Shown: one piece after another, positions 1 through 10,022 of the stretch
How the letters are laid out: every line of letters starts with the position of its first letter
Position numbering within the stretch: position 1 is the first letter of the stretch
NCBI RefSeq assembly: GCF_000701525.1
Contig: NZ_JNJC01000007.1
Location: 1 to 45,039, forward strand
Direction of reading: 5' to 3'
From: Mesoplasma grammopterae ATCC 49580
Lineage (GTDB): Bacteria; Bacillota_I; Bacilli_A; Mycoplasmatales; Mycoplasmataceae
Length of the DNA: 45,039 nucleotides
Position numbers and translations under genes: made by a program
Notes under the pieces: generated by a model
The model's database searches: none
Seen by the model: the letters and a program-made list of their open reading frames with translations, nothing else
What the model was told of the DNA's origin: nothing

Positions 1-1
1 A

Positions 2-307
2 TTAATTAATAAAGAAAACTTAAATATCAAATCAATTACAAAAGACAACGGAATGGAATTCAATCTTATACATGAAGTTACACAGGAACTAAATATACCA
101 CTTTATACATGTAATACCTACGCTTCTTGTGAAAAAGGTACTAATGAAAATTTTAATGGATTAATCAGAAGATATTTACCTAAGAAAACAAATTTTACAA
201 ATTTGAAGGATGATAATATAATAGAAATATTAAATGAAATAAATAAAATGCCTCGTAAAATTCTGAACTACAAATCAGCTCAGGAATTTTATGAGACATT
301 CGGTTAG
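2..307 (+). CDS. IS30-type transposase, C-terminal part (5' end outside window)
   Basis: The frame is open from base 2 to the TAG at 305-307, so the start lies outside the window. It encodes the end of a DDE integrase core. The segment ITKDNGMEF carries the second catalytic Asp in the TxDNGxEF context typical of IS30 transposases. A later stretch, ENFNGLIRRYLPKKTNF, carries the catalytic Glu and the N.LIR.Y.PK signature of the same family, and a short C-terminal tail follows. A transposase of this family would cut and join the ends of its own element. Completeness cannot be judged because only about 100 residues are visible. It is the only mobile-element gene in the window and lies outside the operons that follow. 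Confidence 0.85.
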   Translation, partial: LINKENLNIKSITKDNGMEFNLIHEVTQELNIPLYTCNTYASCEKGTNENFNGLIRRYLPKKTNFTNLKDDNIIEILNEINKMPRKILNYKSAQEFYETFG

Positions 308-320
308 AAGTGTTGCACTT
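308..320. repeat. Small inverted repeat just after the transposase, possible IS end
   Basis: Directly after the transposase stop is AAGTG-TTG-CACTT, a 5-bp inverted repeat with a 3-base spacer. IS30-type elements end within tens of bases of their transposase stop, so this may be part of the right terminal repeat. The left end is outside the window, so the match cannot be tested here. Confidence 0.3.
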
Positions 321-335
321 CCAATTTTAATTTAT

Positions 336-370
336 ACTTACTTTCATTTTTGGAAAATAAGTGTTTTTTT
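336..370 (+). terminator. Hairpin with T-run after the transposase
   Basis: ACTTACTTTC (336-345) pairs with GAAAATAAGT (353-362) with one mismatch. A run of eight T follows on the plus strand. It would stop transcripts coming out of the IS element before the minus-strand genes. The minus-strand side has no T-run, so it is not an obvious terminator for the hydrolase gene. Confidence 0.55.
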
Positions 371-1431
371 TATTTGAAAATTATTTCTTCACCCTTGATA
401 TCAATTGTTTTTTTATTTTTAAATCCAGATGTTTTATTAACATTCATTATTTTATAGGCTTTTTCCAATTGATTAGTGTCACCTTCAATTTTTGCAATAA
501 AGTTCATATTATCAACAACTGTTGAAAAATAATTTCCTCTTAAAGAAAACGCATGAACACCTTTTTTATAAATTGTAACTTCATCATTTGGACATTTTCT
601 TTTTAAGAAAAACTTTAAGCTATCTAATGGACAGGTTGTGTTGTCTGTTATTGCGTGTGTATATCTAAAAGGAAATGCTGCATATTCAAATTTATCTAAA
701 CTATCATATTCATCAAAACCAATATTTGTTAAATATTTTTGATAATTAAAAAAACCTTTAATTAATACATCTTTTCTTCTTTTACCTATCTTAATCATTC
801 TGTTTGAAAGTAAATGCACAAGCAAACTGTTTAGAGAAATATAACCAACATCAGAAATTCCTCATTTAATATTTTTATGTTTAATAAGTTCTGTATTATT
901 ACCAATATTATTTATTATGAAAGCACCTAAACTTACTCCAAATAAACCTATATAAGCATCATCAACTTTATTGTTTAAAAAATCTATTATTTCTTCTAAA
1001 TCTTTTGTTTCTGCAATACCCAAAGTCATTTCTTTAACTTTATCACTTTTACCATGATCTCTTAAATCATAGGTTAATACATTGTAACCCATCGCCATAA
1101 ATGGTTTAGCTCAAATATACATTCAGTATTTATGACCAGTAAATCAATGATTCATAATTACCCATTTTTTGCCTTCATTGATTTTACACATTGAAATAGA
1201 TATTTTAACTTTATCTTTAGTTAAGATAAATGTTTCTTCAATATTTTCTAAAGGTTCATTGAATAATAATTCTTTTTTTCTATATAACAGTTTGCTTATT
1301 CTATTTATGGATTTAATTTCTTTTTTCAATCTTACTCTCGTACCAGTGAAAAACTTGCAAGGTTTTTCTAGTGTTCCATGGATAAATTTAACACACTTGA
1401 AAACTAATTTGAATAAATTAATTTTTTTCAT
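370..1431 (-). CDS. Alpha/beta hydrolase (serine hydrolase), likely lipase/esterase
   Basis: The product is 353 residues, read through TGA as Trp. An N-terminal hydrophobic and basic segment is followed by an alpha/beta hydrolase fold. The NHWFTGH segment is the usual oxyanion-hole region. LTYDLRDHGKSD follows, then the nucleophile elbow GVSLG with Ser at about residue 167. Downstream candidates for the acid and base are Asp263 in HAITDNTTCPLD and His293 in KKGVHAFSL, so a full Ser-Asp-His triad is plausible. Related mollicute proteins are usually called alpha/beta hydrolases or lysophospholipase-like, and the substrate cannot be read from sequence. The start ATG overlaps the previous gene's stop by one base (TAATG), and AAGAAGGAA upstream serves as the ribosome site. 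It is the last gene of the purA-led gene run. Confidence 0.85.
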
Positions 1432-1940
1432 TATTGTATGTTTCCTTCTTTAAATATTAAATAATTTTTTTTGCATTTATTATTTTCACTTAAATCATTG
1501 TCAAAAATAATTTTTATACAATCAGAGCATAAATCCTTAACTTCATTATGAAAAATAAAAAGGTTTTCAGAATTAAAAAATGAATTTTTTATAAAGCTTT
1601 GTAAAAAAGTATTATAAAAGTTTTCATTAACCTGATTTTCAAAAAATAACATATCTATATTATCATTTTTTTGCTTACCAAAATCAGAGTAATTTTTAAG
1701 TTTTTTTTCAAAAACTATTAAAGCTCTTTTTGGTAATGATTTTGCGACTTCAAAAACAAATTTTAAATTAGTTTTTTTATTTACTATTATCATATAAAAA
1801 TCAACTTCTGATAAATTTTCATTTCCAAATTTTTTTGTTTCTAATTGATTTAAATCACACGTATTTTTTATTTTATTAAAAACCTTATTTCACTTTTTGT
1901 TTCTTTTTGAAAAATTATAAATATTAATTTTTATTTTCAT
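1431..1940 (-). CDS. Hypothetical protein (169 aa)
   Basis: I do not recognise this protein. It is a 169-residue, Lys/Asn-rich product starting MKIKINIYNF, with one TGA-coded Trp near residue 17. The ATG at 1938-1940 is preceded by AAAAGGTGAAAC, a good ribosome site. A later in-frame ATG exists at 1793 but has no comparable ribosome site and would drop 49 residues. The alternation of short hydrophobic strands (MIIVNKK, RALIVFEKK, ENLFIFHNE) suggests a globular alpha/beta protein. No membrane segments or catalytic motif are evident. It lies 48 bases after pth and shares a TAATG junction with the hydrolase gene, so the two are probably translated from one mRNA. Confidence 0.7.
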
Positions 1941-1988
1941 GTTTCACCTTTTAAACATATTTTACTATTAAACAAAAAATAAACACAA

Positions 1989-2552
1989 CTAAGAGTTGTA
2001 TTTATTCATTATATTTTGAAATGTTGTATCCTTAGTTCAATCGTTTATGAAATCTGAAATATTTTTTGATGATTGTATAATTTCTGCTAACTCTTCTGAT
2101 TTAAATTTTGACATTACTCAATCAATAATTTTTCATCCTTCTTCAGGTTGACCTATACCGATTCTGTATCTATTAAAATTTTGATTTCCTAAGTGTTGAA
2201 TTACAGATTTTATCCCATTATGTCCAGCAGCAGAACCATTCATTTTAAATTGATTTTTACCAACCGGGAAATCTTTCTCATCATGAAGAACTACTAAGTC
2301 TTTAATGTCAATTTTATAATAATGCATAATTTCTTGAATTGCAATTCCAGAATTATTCATATAAGTTTGAGGTTTAACAAATAATACTTTTTCATTATTA
2401 ATAGTTGAAAAGAAAATTATTGAATTATGATCATTTTTTTGTTGAGTGTACCCATATTTTTCAATAAGTTGGTCTAATGCTATTCATCCTGCATTATGTC
2501 TTGTAATCTCATATTGAGATCCATAATTTCCTAATCCTACTATTAATTTCAT
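1989..2552 (-). CDS. pth: Peptidyl-tRNA hydrolase
   Basis: The product is 187 residues, the usual length for bacterial Pth, which frees tRNA from peptidyl-tRNAs that drop off ribosomes. The N-terminus MKLIVGLGNYGSQYEITRHN contains the family signature with the catalytic His at the end of the TRHN motif. FVKPQTYMNNSG, LVVLHDEKDFPVG and GSAAGHNGIKS are all conserved Pth blocks, including the Asp of HDE. RIGIGQPEEGW follows. The gene begins after AGAGGAAAT and lies 15 bases downstream of prs, matching the common prs-pth neighbourhood of Firmicutes and mollicutes. Several Trp codons are TGA. Confidence 0.97.
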
Positions 2553-2567
2553 TTTATTTCCTCTTAT

Positions 2568-3611
2568 TTATTTTTTAAATTTGTTTACTATACATTGAGC
2601 TCTATCTCAAATGATTTGTTTTTTATTGTTATAAACTTCTGTTAAAGATTCATGGCTAATTGATGAATCAATCATTTCAGCAAGCAATGGAGCCACTGAA
2701 ATTATTTTTAAACCATTGAATTTTTTTTCTTCTGCTAATTGAATTGTATTAGTTACAACAACTTCTTGGACAATCCCTTCATTTATTGCTGATTCCATTC
2801 TTTCTTTTGCAGGCCCATTAAATAAACCATGACAAGCAAAAATATGTACATCTTTAGCACCTTGTTCTTTTAATGCTTTTGCTGCGTTAATTATTGTTCC
2901 ACCTGTGTCTATCATGTCATCAATGATGAAACAATGTTTGTCTTTTATATCACCTAGAACAAATTCAACTTCAGCTTTATTCGGTTCTGGTCTTCTTTTA
3001 CCAATAACCGCAATCCCATTAGTTACACCGCCTGTATAAGATTCAACTTTATGAACCCTTGTCATTCCACCATAATCTGGAGAAACTAAAATACAATTAG
3101 CAGGATCTCAATTATTTAATTCAATTGTATCTATAATTTCAGTTGCTAATGTTTGAGCTGTATAGAAATTATCCATTGGAACATCAAAGAATCCCATTGA
3201 TTGAGGAGAGTGAATATCAATTGACATAACTCTGTCAGCCCCTGCTTTAGTTAATAAGTCAGCAACTAATTTTGATGTAATTGGTTGTCTTCCTTTAGCT
3301 TTTCTATCTTGTCTTGCATAACCATAGTAAGGAATAACTACATTAATTTTTTCAGCGCTTCCTCTTTTGAAAGCATCAATAGCAATTAATAATTCCATTA
3401 TACTTTCATTTACTGGTGTTGATGTTGATTGTATTACAAAGATTTCTTTACCTCTAACTGAGTCTAAAGATTCTATTAATATTTCACCATCAGCAAATTT
3501 TAAAGTTTTAACTTCTTTTCTTTTTACCCCTAAAATATCACAAATTTCTTGTGCTAGTTCAACCCCTTGAGTTAAACCAAATATATGTACATTTTCTTTT
3601 TTTGAAAGCAT
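2568..3611 (-). CDS. prs: Ribose-phosphate pyrophosphokinase (PRPP synthetase)
   Basis: The 347-residue enzyme makes PRPP from ribose 5-phosphate and ATP, supplying purine and pyrimidine salvage. Visible family motifs are FADGE, IPYYGYARQDRKAKGRQPITS (ATP-binding flexible loop and neighbours), the metal-binding DIHSPQ, VSPDYGGMTRV, and the PRPP-binding loop DDMIDTGGT. The ATG follows AAAGGGGAAAAA. It lies between purB (34-base gap) and pth (15-base gap), so PRPP synthesis and AMP synthesis are probably on one transcript. Confidence 0.97.
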
Positions 3612-3645
3612 TTTTAATTTTTCCCCTTTTTTTTATAATATCAAA

Positions 3646-4944
3646 TTATTTATTTAATGTTCTGTTATATATCTTCTCAACATTTCTTATGAAGTAATTA
3701 ATATTAAAAAGTTGATTTAATACTTCTTTATTATCAATATATTTTTCTATACCGTTATTAATTAAAGATCGTTTGAAGTCTACTTTATTATTCATTGTTT
3801 CAAAAGTACATTTTTGAATGAAATCATATATTTCTTCTCTTGATTTATCGCAATTAATAAGAAGGTAATTTAATATTGGTTGACTGTAAAAAACATTGAA
3901 TTGAGAATTAATGTGTTCTAACATTTTATTTTCATCTATTACTAAATCATCTAATGTATTTTTTAATCTATCTAATGTGTAAACTAAAACATTGAATACG
4001 TCACTAAAAATAATTCTTTCATTAGAACTATGTGAAATATCTCTTTCATGTCATAACACATTATTTTCAAAAGCTGTATTAGTAAATGATCTCAAGTATC
4101 TTGAAAGACCAGTTATATTTTCAGAACTTATTGGGTTTTTTTTATGAGGCATTGAGCTTGACCCTTTTTGATTTGCTTTAAAACCTTCATGTCATTCTTG
4201 AACTTCACTTCTTTGAAATAATCTTATTTCAGTAGCAATTTTTTCAAGAGTAGATGCAATGTTGGCAAATACGCTTATCAAAAATGCATGTCTATCACGT
4301 TGAGTTACTTGAGTTGATATATTATCAATCCCTAAACCCATTTGTTCTGCAACAATTTCTTCTATTTCAAATTCTAAATTAGCGTAGTTTCCCATTGAGC
4401 CAGATATTTTTGCTACTTCAATTTGTTTTCTGGCTAATGAAAATCTTTCAATTTGTCTGTTTATTTCATCAAATCATAATAGAAATTTAAGTCCTAAAGA
4501 AGTTGGTTCACCATAAATACCATGAGATCTTCCCATTGTTAAAGTTTTTTTATAGATTAATGCTTTCTCTTTTAATGTATTTTTTAAATTTATTAATGAC
4601 TCTAAAACAACTTCATTAGATTCTTGTATTAATTTGTTTTGTGCTGTATCAACAACATCAGTTGAAGTCAAACCAAGATGAATTCATTTTTTTTCATTAC
4701 CTAGTGTTTCAGAAATAGCTCTAGTAAACGCAACAACATCATGACGTGTTTCATTTTCTATTTCTAGCATTCTATCAATGTTTATTTTTGCATTTTTATC
4801 AATTAGCAAATATTCTTCTTTTGAAATAACATTTAATTTCATTCATGCAAAAGTTACTTTTTTCTCTACATCAAGTCAAACATTTAATTTATTGTTTTCG
4901 TCTCAAATCTTTTCTATCTTATTTACAGAATATCTTTTTATCAT
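3646..4944 (-). CDS. purB: Adenylosuccinate lyase
   Basis: The 432-residue enzyme splits adenylosuccinate to AMP and fumarate, the second step from IMP to AMP. N-terminal [11 protein letters not shown] and [15 protein letters not shown] are fumarase/aspartase-superfamily blocks. TMGRSHG carries the conserved His. The superfamily signature [11 protein letters not shown] sits at about residues 260-270 with the catalytic loop serine. TGA-coded Trp occurs several times, so the gene looks broken under the standard code but is continuous under code 4. The start follows AAGGTGAAAT, 17 bases after purA. Confidence 0.97.
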
Positions 4945-4961
4945 ATTTCACCTTAAATTTT

Positions 4962-6251
4962 CTACATTATTTCTTTAGTTATAACAGTTTGTAATCTATC
5001 AGGACCTACTGAAAATCCAGTTATTTCAACTTCACAAATTTCTGCAATTTTATTTAAATAGTTTTTTGCATTTAATGGCAATTCTTCGAAATGCTTAACT
5101 TTTGTTATATCTTCTTTTCAACCTGGCATTGAAATATAATTTGCTTTACACTTTTTATGTTTAGAGCTTGTTGCTGGAATATAATTTATTTCTTCTCCAT
5201 TTAAAATATATTTATCACAAATAAGTAATTCTTCAACTCCTGATAATACGTCTAAAAGAGTTATAAATAAGTAATCAATTCCTGAAGTTCTAATTGCATG
5301 TTTTAATGCAACTAAATCTAATCATCCAACACGTCTTGGTCTTTTAGTATTTGATCCATACTCATGTCCACGTTCTCTTATACCATCACCAACTTCATTT
5401 AGTAATTCAGTAGGAAAAGCTCCTGCTCCAACTCTTGTTGAATAAGCTTTTACAACACCTAAAGTATTATTAATTAATTTATGAGAAATACCTGTACCTG
5501 TTGATGCGTTGTTTGCTGAAGTATTTGAGCTAGTTACGTATGGATAAGTCCCATGATCAATATCTAATAAAGCTCCTTGTGCTCCTTCAAATAAAACTTT
5601 TTTACCATTTTTAATAGCTTGCTCAACAAAAATACCTGTATCTGTAACACAATCTTTAATTACGTTATATGCATTTATTAAATTAGCATAAGTTTCTTCA
5701 AAATCAATGCTTTCAACATTAAACATTCTGTCTAAGAACATCATTTGATATTCAAAAATTTCTTTAAATGTTTCTTTAAAATCTTCTTCTTCAATATCAG
5801 CAACTCTAATTCCTAATCTTGCAGCTTTATCTTGATAAGTTGGTCCAATACCTCTTTTTGTTGTACCAATTTTTCTTGCTCCTCTTGATTCTTCTTGAGC
5901 GCCATCTATTAATATATGATATGGCAATATTAATTGAGCTCTATCAGAAATTAAAAGTTTACCTAATTTAACTCCACTGTTTTTAATTGTTTCAAGCTCT
6001 TTTACTAAGTTTATTAAGTTTACAACACAACCATTACCAATTACACTTGTTACTTCGCTATTAAAAATACCTGAAGGAATGATAGTTACTTTATGTTTTT
6101 GACCATTAAAGTTTATAACATGACCTGCATTATCACCACCAGCAAATCTAACAACTACATCTGCTTTTTGAGCAAAGCAATCTGTCATTTTACCTTTACC
6201 TTCATCTCCTCATTGACTACCAACTACTACTAATGAATTTATTTTTCTCAT
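4962..6251 (-). CDS. purA: Adenylosuccinate synthetase
   Basis: The 429-residue GTP-dependent enzyme makes adenylosuccinate from IMP and aspartate. It begins MRKINSLVVVGSQWGDEGKG, the family's N-terminal P-loop with its catalytic Asp, where the Trp is TGA. NAGHVI carries the catalytic His, and GTTKRGIGPTY, FEGAQGALLDIDHGTYPYVTSS and the arginine-rich block RERGHEYGSNTKRPRRVGW are all present. The ribosome site AAAAGGATTTTT lies only a few bases after a terminator-like hairpin, with a short leader ORF upstream of the hairpin. Together with purB, 17 bases downstream, it forms the IMP-to-AMP branch. Confidence 0.97.
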
Positions 6252-6270
6252 AAAAATCCTTTTCTAAATA

Positions 6271-6313
6271 AAAAATAACCTCGATGCTTTTTACGCATTT
6301 TGAGGTTATTTTT
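6271..6313 (-). terminator. Strong hairpin between leader ORF and purA (attenuator candidate)
   Basis: A 12-bp perfect stem (plus-strand 6271-6282 with 6302-6313) with an inner ATGC/GCAT extension encloses an A/T loop. On the minus strand it ends in a run of T, giving a canonical intrinsic terminator about 20 bases before the purA start. The leader ORF stop codon (6306-6308) lies inside the 5' arm. A ribosome finishing the leader would therefore cover that arm and could block folding. Confidence 0.8.
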
Positions 6314-6377
6314 GTATTACTTGAGTTATTTTTGATAAAGTTTTATTTAGTTTATTTAACTGAATTAAAACCTTCAT
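6306..6377 (-). CDS. Short leader ORF upstream of purA (23 aa)
   Basis: Upstream of the purA hairpin is a 23-codon ORF with an excellent ribosome site, AAAGGAGTTATC-ATG. The peptide starts MKVLIQLNKLNKT, is rich in Leu, Lys, Ile and Gln, and ends at a TAA inside the 5' arm of the terminator stem. A -10 box TATAAT lies about 30 bases upstream of the ATG. The order promoter, leader peptide, terminator, purA is that of a translation-coupled attenuator. It resembles no peptide I know and might instead be a short independent gene or a chance ORF. The strong ribosome site and the stop-in-stem arrangement argue for translation. Confidence 0.6.
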   Translation of the reverse strand: MKVLIQLNKLNKTLSKITQVIQK

Positions 6378-6408
6378 GATAACTCCTTTATCTTTAAATT
6401 ACTTTTTT

Positions 6409-6414
6409 ATTATA
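6409..6414 (-). promoter_or_regulatory. -10 box for the purA leader transcript
   Basis: A perfect TATAAT on the minus strand lies about 30 bases before the leader ATG. No good -35 was found at 16-18 bases upstream. The upstream gene's coding region begins only 41 bases away, so this is the only free space for a purA promoter. Confidence 0.5.
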
Positions 6415-6455
6415 TATAAAAATATTGTTAATTAAAATAGTTATCTTAAATCAGA

Positions 6456-7130
6456 TTAGTTTTTGTTATTCTTTAATTTATTTAATTCTTCTTGTTGTTC
6501 AACAACTACATTGTTTAATTTTCTTAATGCATTGTCAAAAAATAAAATTAAATTAGATTGAAGAATTGATAAAGAAACAATTCTATCTTTTCTTTCATCA
6601 TCTGGCATTTCAGTTGATTGTAAAAATTCCATTTGTTTATTATATTCAGTCATTCCTGCTTGTAGACTTTGTAAAATATTTGGAAGAGCAATTTTATTAA
6701 AATCTAATTCTGTAAAAATATCAGGTCTTCCTAAATCTTCTTCAGTTGAATAATCATTTGTGTCAAATTGAACAGATTCTGTTTTAAAGAAAACATTGTA
6801 AACTTCTATAATTTTTTGAATATTTTCTAATCTAATCGCAGATGAAAGGTTAGTTCCACTTATTTCGATTTCTTTTAAATTTGTAGATTGAGTAATTCCT
6901 AAGTTTCCCTTAAAAATTGCATAAATATCATCATGAGATAATTCTTTATTTTGTAGATCAACAATAACAGTTCCAGATTTATCTTTTGGTAAACCAAAAC
7001 CTAGTAATCTATTAGGTTGATTAATATCTGGTCTTAAAACTAAGAATACGATATCTCCACTTAGTAATGGATTCATTTGTACATCAACTAAATCTTTAGC
7101 GTCATAAAATGTTCATGTATTAATTTTCAT
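6456..7130 (-). CDS. Hypothetical protein (224 aa) downstream of pepA copy 1
   Basis: I do not recognise this family. The product is 224 residues and starts MKINTWTFYDAKDLVDVQMN. The ATG at 7128-7130 follows GAGGAACAAAT, and reaching it requires one TGA-coded Trp. An internal ATG at 7076 lacks a ribosome site. The N-terminal half looks like beta-strands (GDIVFLVLRP, SGTVIVDLQN), the middle is acidic, and the last ~50 residues are helical and probably coiled coil (VVEQQEELNKLKNNKN). There are no membrane segments or Cys motifs. It lies 50 bases downstream of the first aminopeptidase gene with no terminator between them, so it may be cotranscribed. Confidence 0.7.
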
Positions 7131-7180
7131 ATTTGTTCCTCTATTTTCTTATTTCATATTATATATTAAAAATGCATTAA

Positions 7181-8530
7181 TTATTTTTTAAGTAATTCAA
7201 ACATTGTTTTAACAATATAACCTTGTCCCTTTAATCCTACTCTTACAACTCTTGAACAATCAATATGAAGAAACTCTTTATCTTCTGCAAAGAAAGTTAG
7301 GAATGCTGCTGCAGTTGAACCTCCTGGCCCTTTGATGCATGAATTAGTTAAATCTGCTAAAACTGAATCATTCTTAACTTGTTCTTTATGTTCAGCAAAA
7401 ATTGGCAATCTTCAAAATCTTTCTGTTGTATAGTTTGATGCTTCATTTAATTTTTTTCACATTTCATCAAATTCTGTGAAAACTCCAGAAGCTGATTCTC
7501 CAAGTGCCATTGCAGTAGCACCAGTTAAAGTTGCAATGTCATAAACAACATCTGCATTTTTTTCTCTAACAGCATATGTTATACCATCCGCTAATACCAA
7601 TCTTCCTTCAGCATCAGTATTGCTAATTTCAATAGTTAAACCATTTTTAGATTTTATTATTGATTCTGGTAGTACTGCTTTTTGTCCAATTTTATTATCA
7701 GTAAATAATCCTATAGCAACGAAATTAATTTTAGCTTTTGCCTCTGCCAATGCCATTGCGATTGACATAACTATTGCCGCACCAGTCATATCAAATTTCA
7801 TTCCTTCAATAAAAGCTGATGGTTTTAAATCATAACCTCCAGTGTCAAAGCAAATTCCTTTACCTACAAGGGCTATCTTTTTGCCACAAGGATTATTGTT
7901 AAATTCCATAACTACAACATTAGCCTCATGATTTGAACCTTGGTTTACTGCTAAGATTAAATTCATATCTAATTCTTTTAACTCTTTATTTTTTAATACA
8001 CTAACTTTTAATCCCTCTATTTTTGAAGAATCTTTTAAAAGCTTTTCACCATAAAAATCACTAGTTCCAATATTTGGTGGAAAATCTTGTAAATCTCTAG
8101 CATAATTAACGTATTTATTTTTTAAAATGTTTTCAACTAATAAGTCAGAAAATTCTTCAGACTGATCTATATTAAACAAATAATCATTTGTCATTACATC
8201 TTTTTTATATGTTATAAATTTGTGTGTTTCAAACAAAATAACATCACAAACTACATTAAAAATTATTTCTTTATTTATGTTTGGTATAACTTTAGCAAAA
8301 CTATTAAAATCAATATTAGTATCACCTTGACACATTTGAATAAAACTTGCTAACCCTAATTTTAGTTGTCTTAAGTAAGACATTGAATCTTTTTTAATAA
8401 CAAGATAGAAAGTTTTGCTTTCACTAATAAAAGTTACAGAACTTGGTTTATCAAGAATATTAATATTTATTTCATTGTTGGGCACAGCAATTAATTTATA
8501 TTCTAATTTATTTGTATTTATTGTTATCAT
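7181..8530 (-). CDS. pepA: Leucyl aminopeptidase (M17), copy 1
   Basis: The 449-residue metallopeptidase would remove N-terminal residues from peptides imported or made in the cytoplasm. The C-terminal catalytic domain has the two-metal site: VGKGICFDTGGYDLKP (Lys and Asp ligands), MKFDMTGAA, and NTDAEGRLVLADGI (Asp/Glu ligands and the active Arg). It is the most divergent of the three tandem copies. Near its C-terminus the family block H-x-DIAGTA, seen in copies 2 and 3, is replaced by HIDCSRVVRVG. The start ATG follows AAAGAGTTTAT, and a palindromic terminator separates it from copy 2. Confidence 0.93.
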
Positions 8531-8553
8531 ATAAACTCTTTTCTATTTAAAAA

Positions 8554-8577
8554 AATCATAAGTATATACTTATGATT
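8554..8577 (-). terminator. Palindromic terminator after pepA copy 2
   Basis: A perfect palindrome, TCATAAGTATATACTTATGA with flanking AA/TT, is followed on the minus strand by seven T. It sits between the stop of copy 2 and the start of copy 1. Confidence 0.75.
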
Positions 8578-8585
8578 AATTTTTA

Positions 8586-9929
8586 TTATTTTAGAACTTC
8601 AAATAATGTTTTAATTAAAACACCTTGTCCACGTCCATCAATATCTGCTGTTCCAGCAATATCAAAGTGAATAAATGGTTTTTCTTCAGCGAATTCATTT
8701 AAGAATGCTGCTGCAGTTGAACTTCCTTCATATCCTTTAACAGCATTTGATAAATCTCCTAAAACTGCTCCAGATTTAACTCTTTCTAAATGTTCTTCAA
8801 AGATTGGTAATCTTCACATTCTTTCTCTAGTTTTTAATGAAGCTGCTTCAAATGTATTTCATAGTTCATCTTGATGAGTAAATACACCAACAGCTGAACT
8901 TCCTAAAGCAATTACTAACGCTCCAGTTAAAGTTGAAGCTTCAATAATTTGTTCTACACCTTTTTCTCTAATAGCATATGTCATACCATCTGCTAAAACT
9001 AATCTTCCTTCAGCATCAGTATTGTTGATTTCTACAGTTAAACCATTCATTGATGTTAAAACTGATTCTGGTAAAGTTGCATTCTGTCCAATTTTATTAT
9101 CAGTGAACATTGCTACAGCAACTACATTTGCTTTAGCTTTAGCTTTTGCTAACGCCATAGTAGCAGATAACATAATAGCTGCCCCTGACATATCAAATTT
9201 CATACCTAACATTGAAGCTGAAGGTTTTAAGTTGTACCCTCCAGAGTCAAAACAGATTCCTTTTCCAACTAACCCTGTTTTTGGTTTTGAAGAATCTCCA
9301 CAGTATTCCATAACAACAATTCTTGGTTCATGAGCTGATCCAGCATTAACTCCTAAGAATAATCCCATTCCGAATTTTTCTGCTTCTTTTCTTCCAAGAA
9401 CAGTAACTTTTAATCCTTCAATGTTTGCTGCATCTTTTGATACTTTTTCAGCATAGTATTCACTTGTTCCAATATTTGGAGGTGTATCTTGTAAATCTCT
9501 AGCATAATTAATAAATTCTGTTTTAATAGCTGCAGCAGCTTCTAATTCAGAAAAGTCATTTTTAGTTTCAATATTGAATTCAATTTTGCTTGGTTTTGAT
9601 TCTTTTTTGAATGAAACTACATCATGTGATAAGAATGAAATTGTTTCATAAACTGTGTTAAAAACTAAATCTTTATTTTCTTCTCCTAATTGATTAATAA
9701 TTGAGTCTAAGTCAATATTTAAATTTTTTGTGTAAGTTGATAAAGCTGATTTTAATCCCGCTTTAATTTGTTTAACTCTACATCCTTTTTGTTTAATAAC
9801 TAAATAAATTGTTTTATCTTCTGAAATAAATGTAACTGCTCCCGCACTGTCTTTGATAAATTCATTAGCTTTGTTGTCAGCAACAGCAACTAATTTAATA
9901 TCATGATTTTTTTTGTTTAATGTAATCAT
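8586..9929 (-). CDS. pepA: Leucyl aminopeptidase (M17), copy 2
   Basis: The 447-residue M17 aminopeptidase has all metal and catalytic blocks: VGKGICFDSGGYNLKP, MKFDMSGAA, TDNKIGQNATLPESV and NTDAEGRLVLADGM. C-terminal FIHFDIAGTAD is intact. The N-terminal domain (about residues 1-140) differs strongly from copies 1 and 3, as is usual for M17 enzymes, and may tune oligomer or substrate access. Two DNA blocks are nearly identical to copy 3 at a constant offset of 1441 bases. The last Trp codons are TGA. A palindromic terminator follows the gene. Confidence 0.95.
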
Positions 9930-10004
9930 AAATATATACCATCTTTCTATTTAAAAAAATTATAGCACTTAATACCTAAAACAATAAGTACTTAATAAAA
10001 GAAA

Positions 10005-10022
10005 AAAGTGGAATTCCACTTT
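10005..10022 (-). terminator. Palindromic terminator overlapping the pepA copy 3 stop
   Basis: An 18-bp perfect palindrome centred on GAATTC (AAGTGGAATTCCACTT core) begins at the stop codon of copy 3. On the minus strand it runs into a T-rich tail. The TAA stop overlaps the stem's first bases. Confidence 0.75.

Noticed and set aside
6378..6445. Inverted repeat GATAACT/AGTTATC flanking the purA promoter region
   Set aside because: The upstream arm lies outside the probable transcript and the 7-base match over 50 or more AT-rich bases is likely chance.
9022..9333. Open frame on the plus strand opposite pepA copy 2 (similar ones at 1169-1453, 17706-17978 and 23759-24070)
   Set aside because: Each lies fully opposite a well-supported conserved gene and gives an amino acid pattern typical of antisense frames, without ribosome sites or family motifs.
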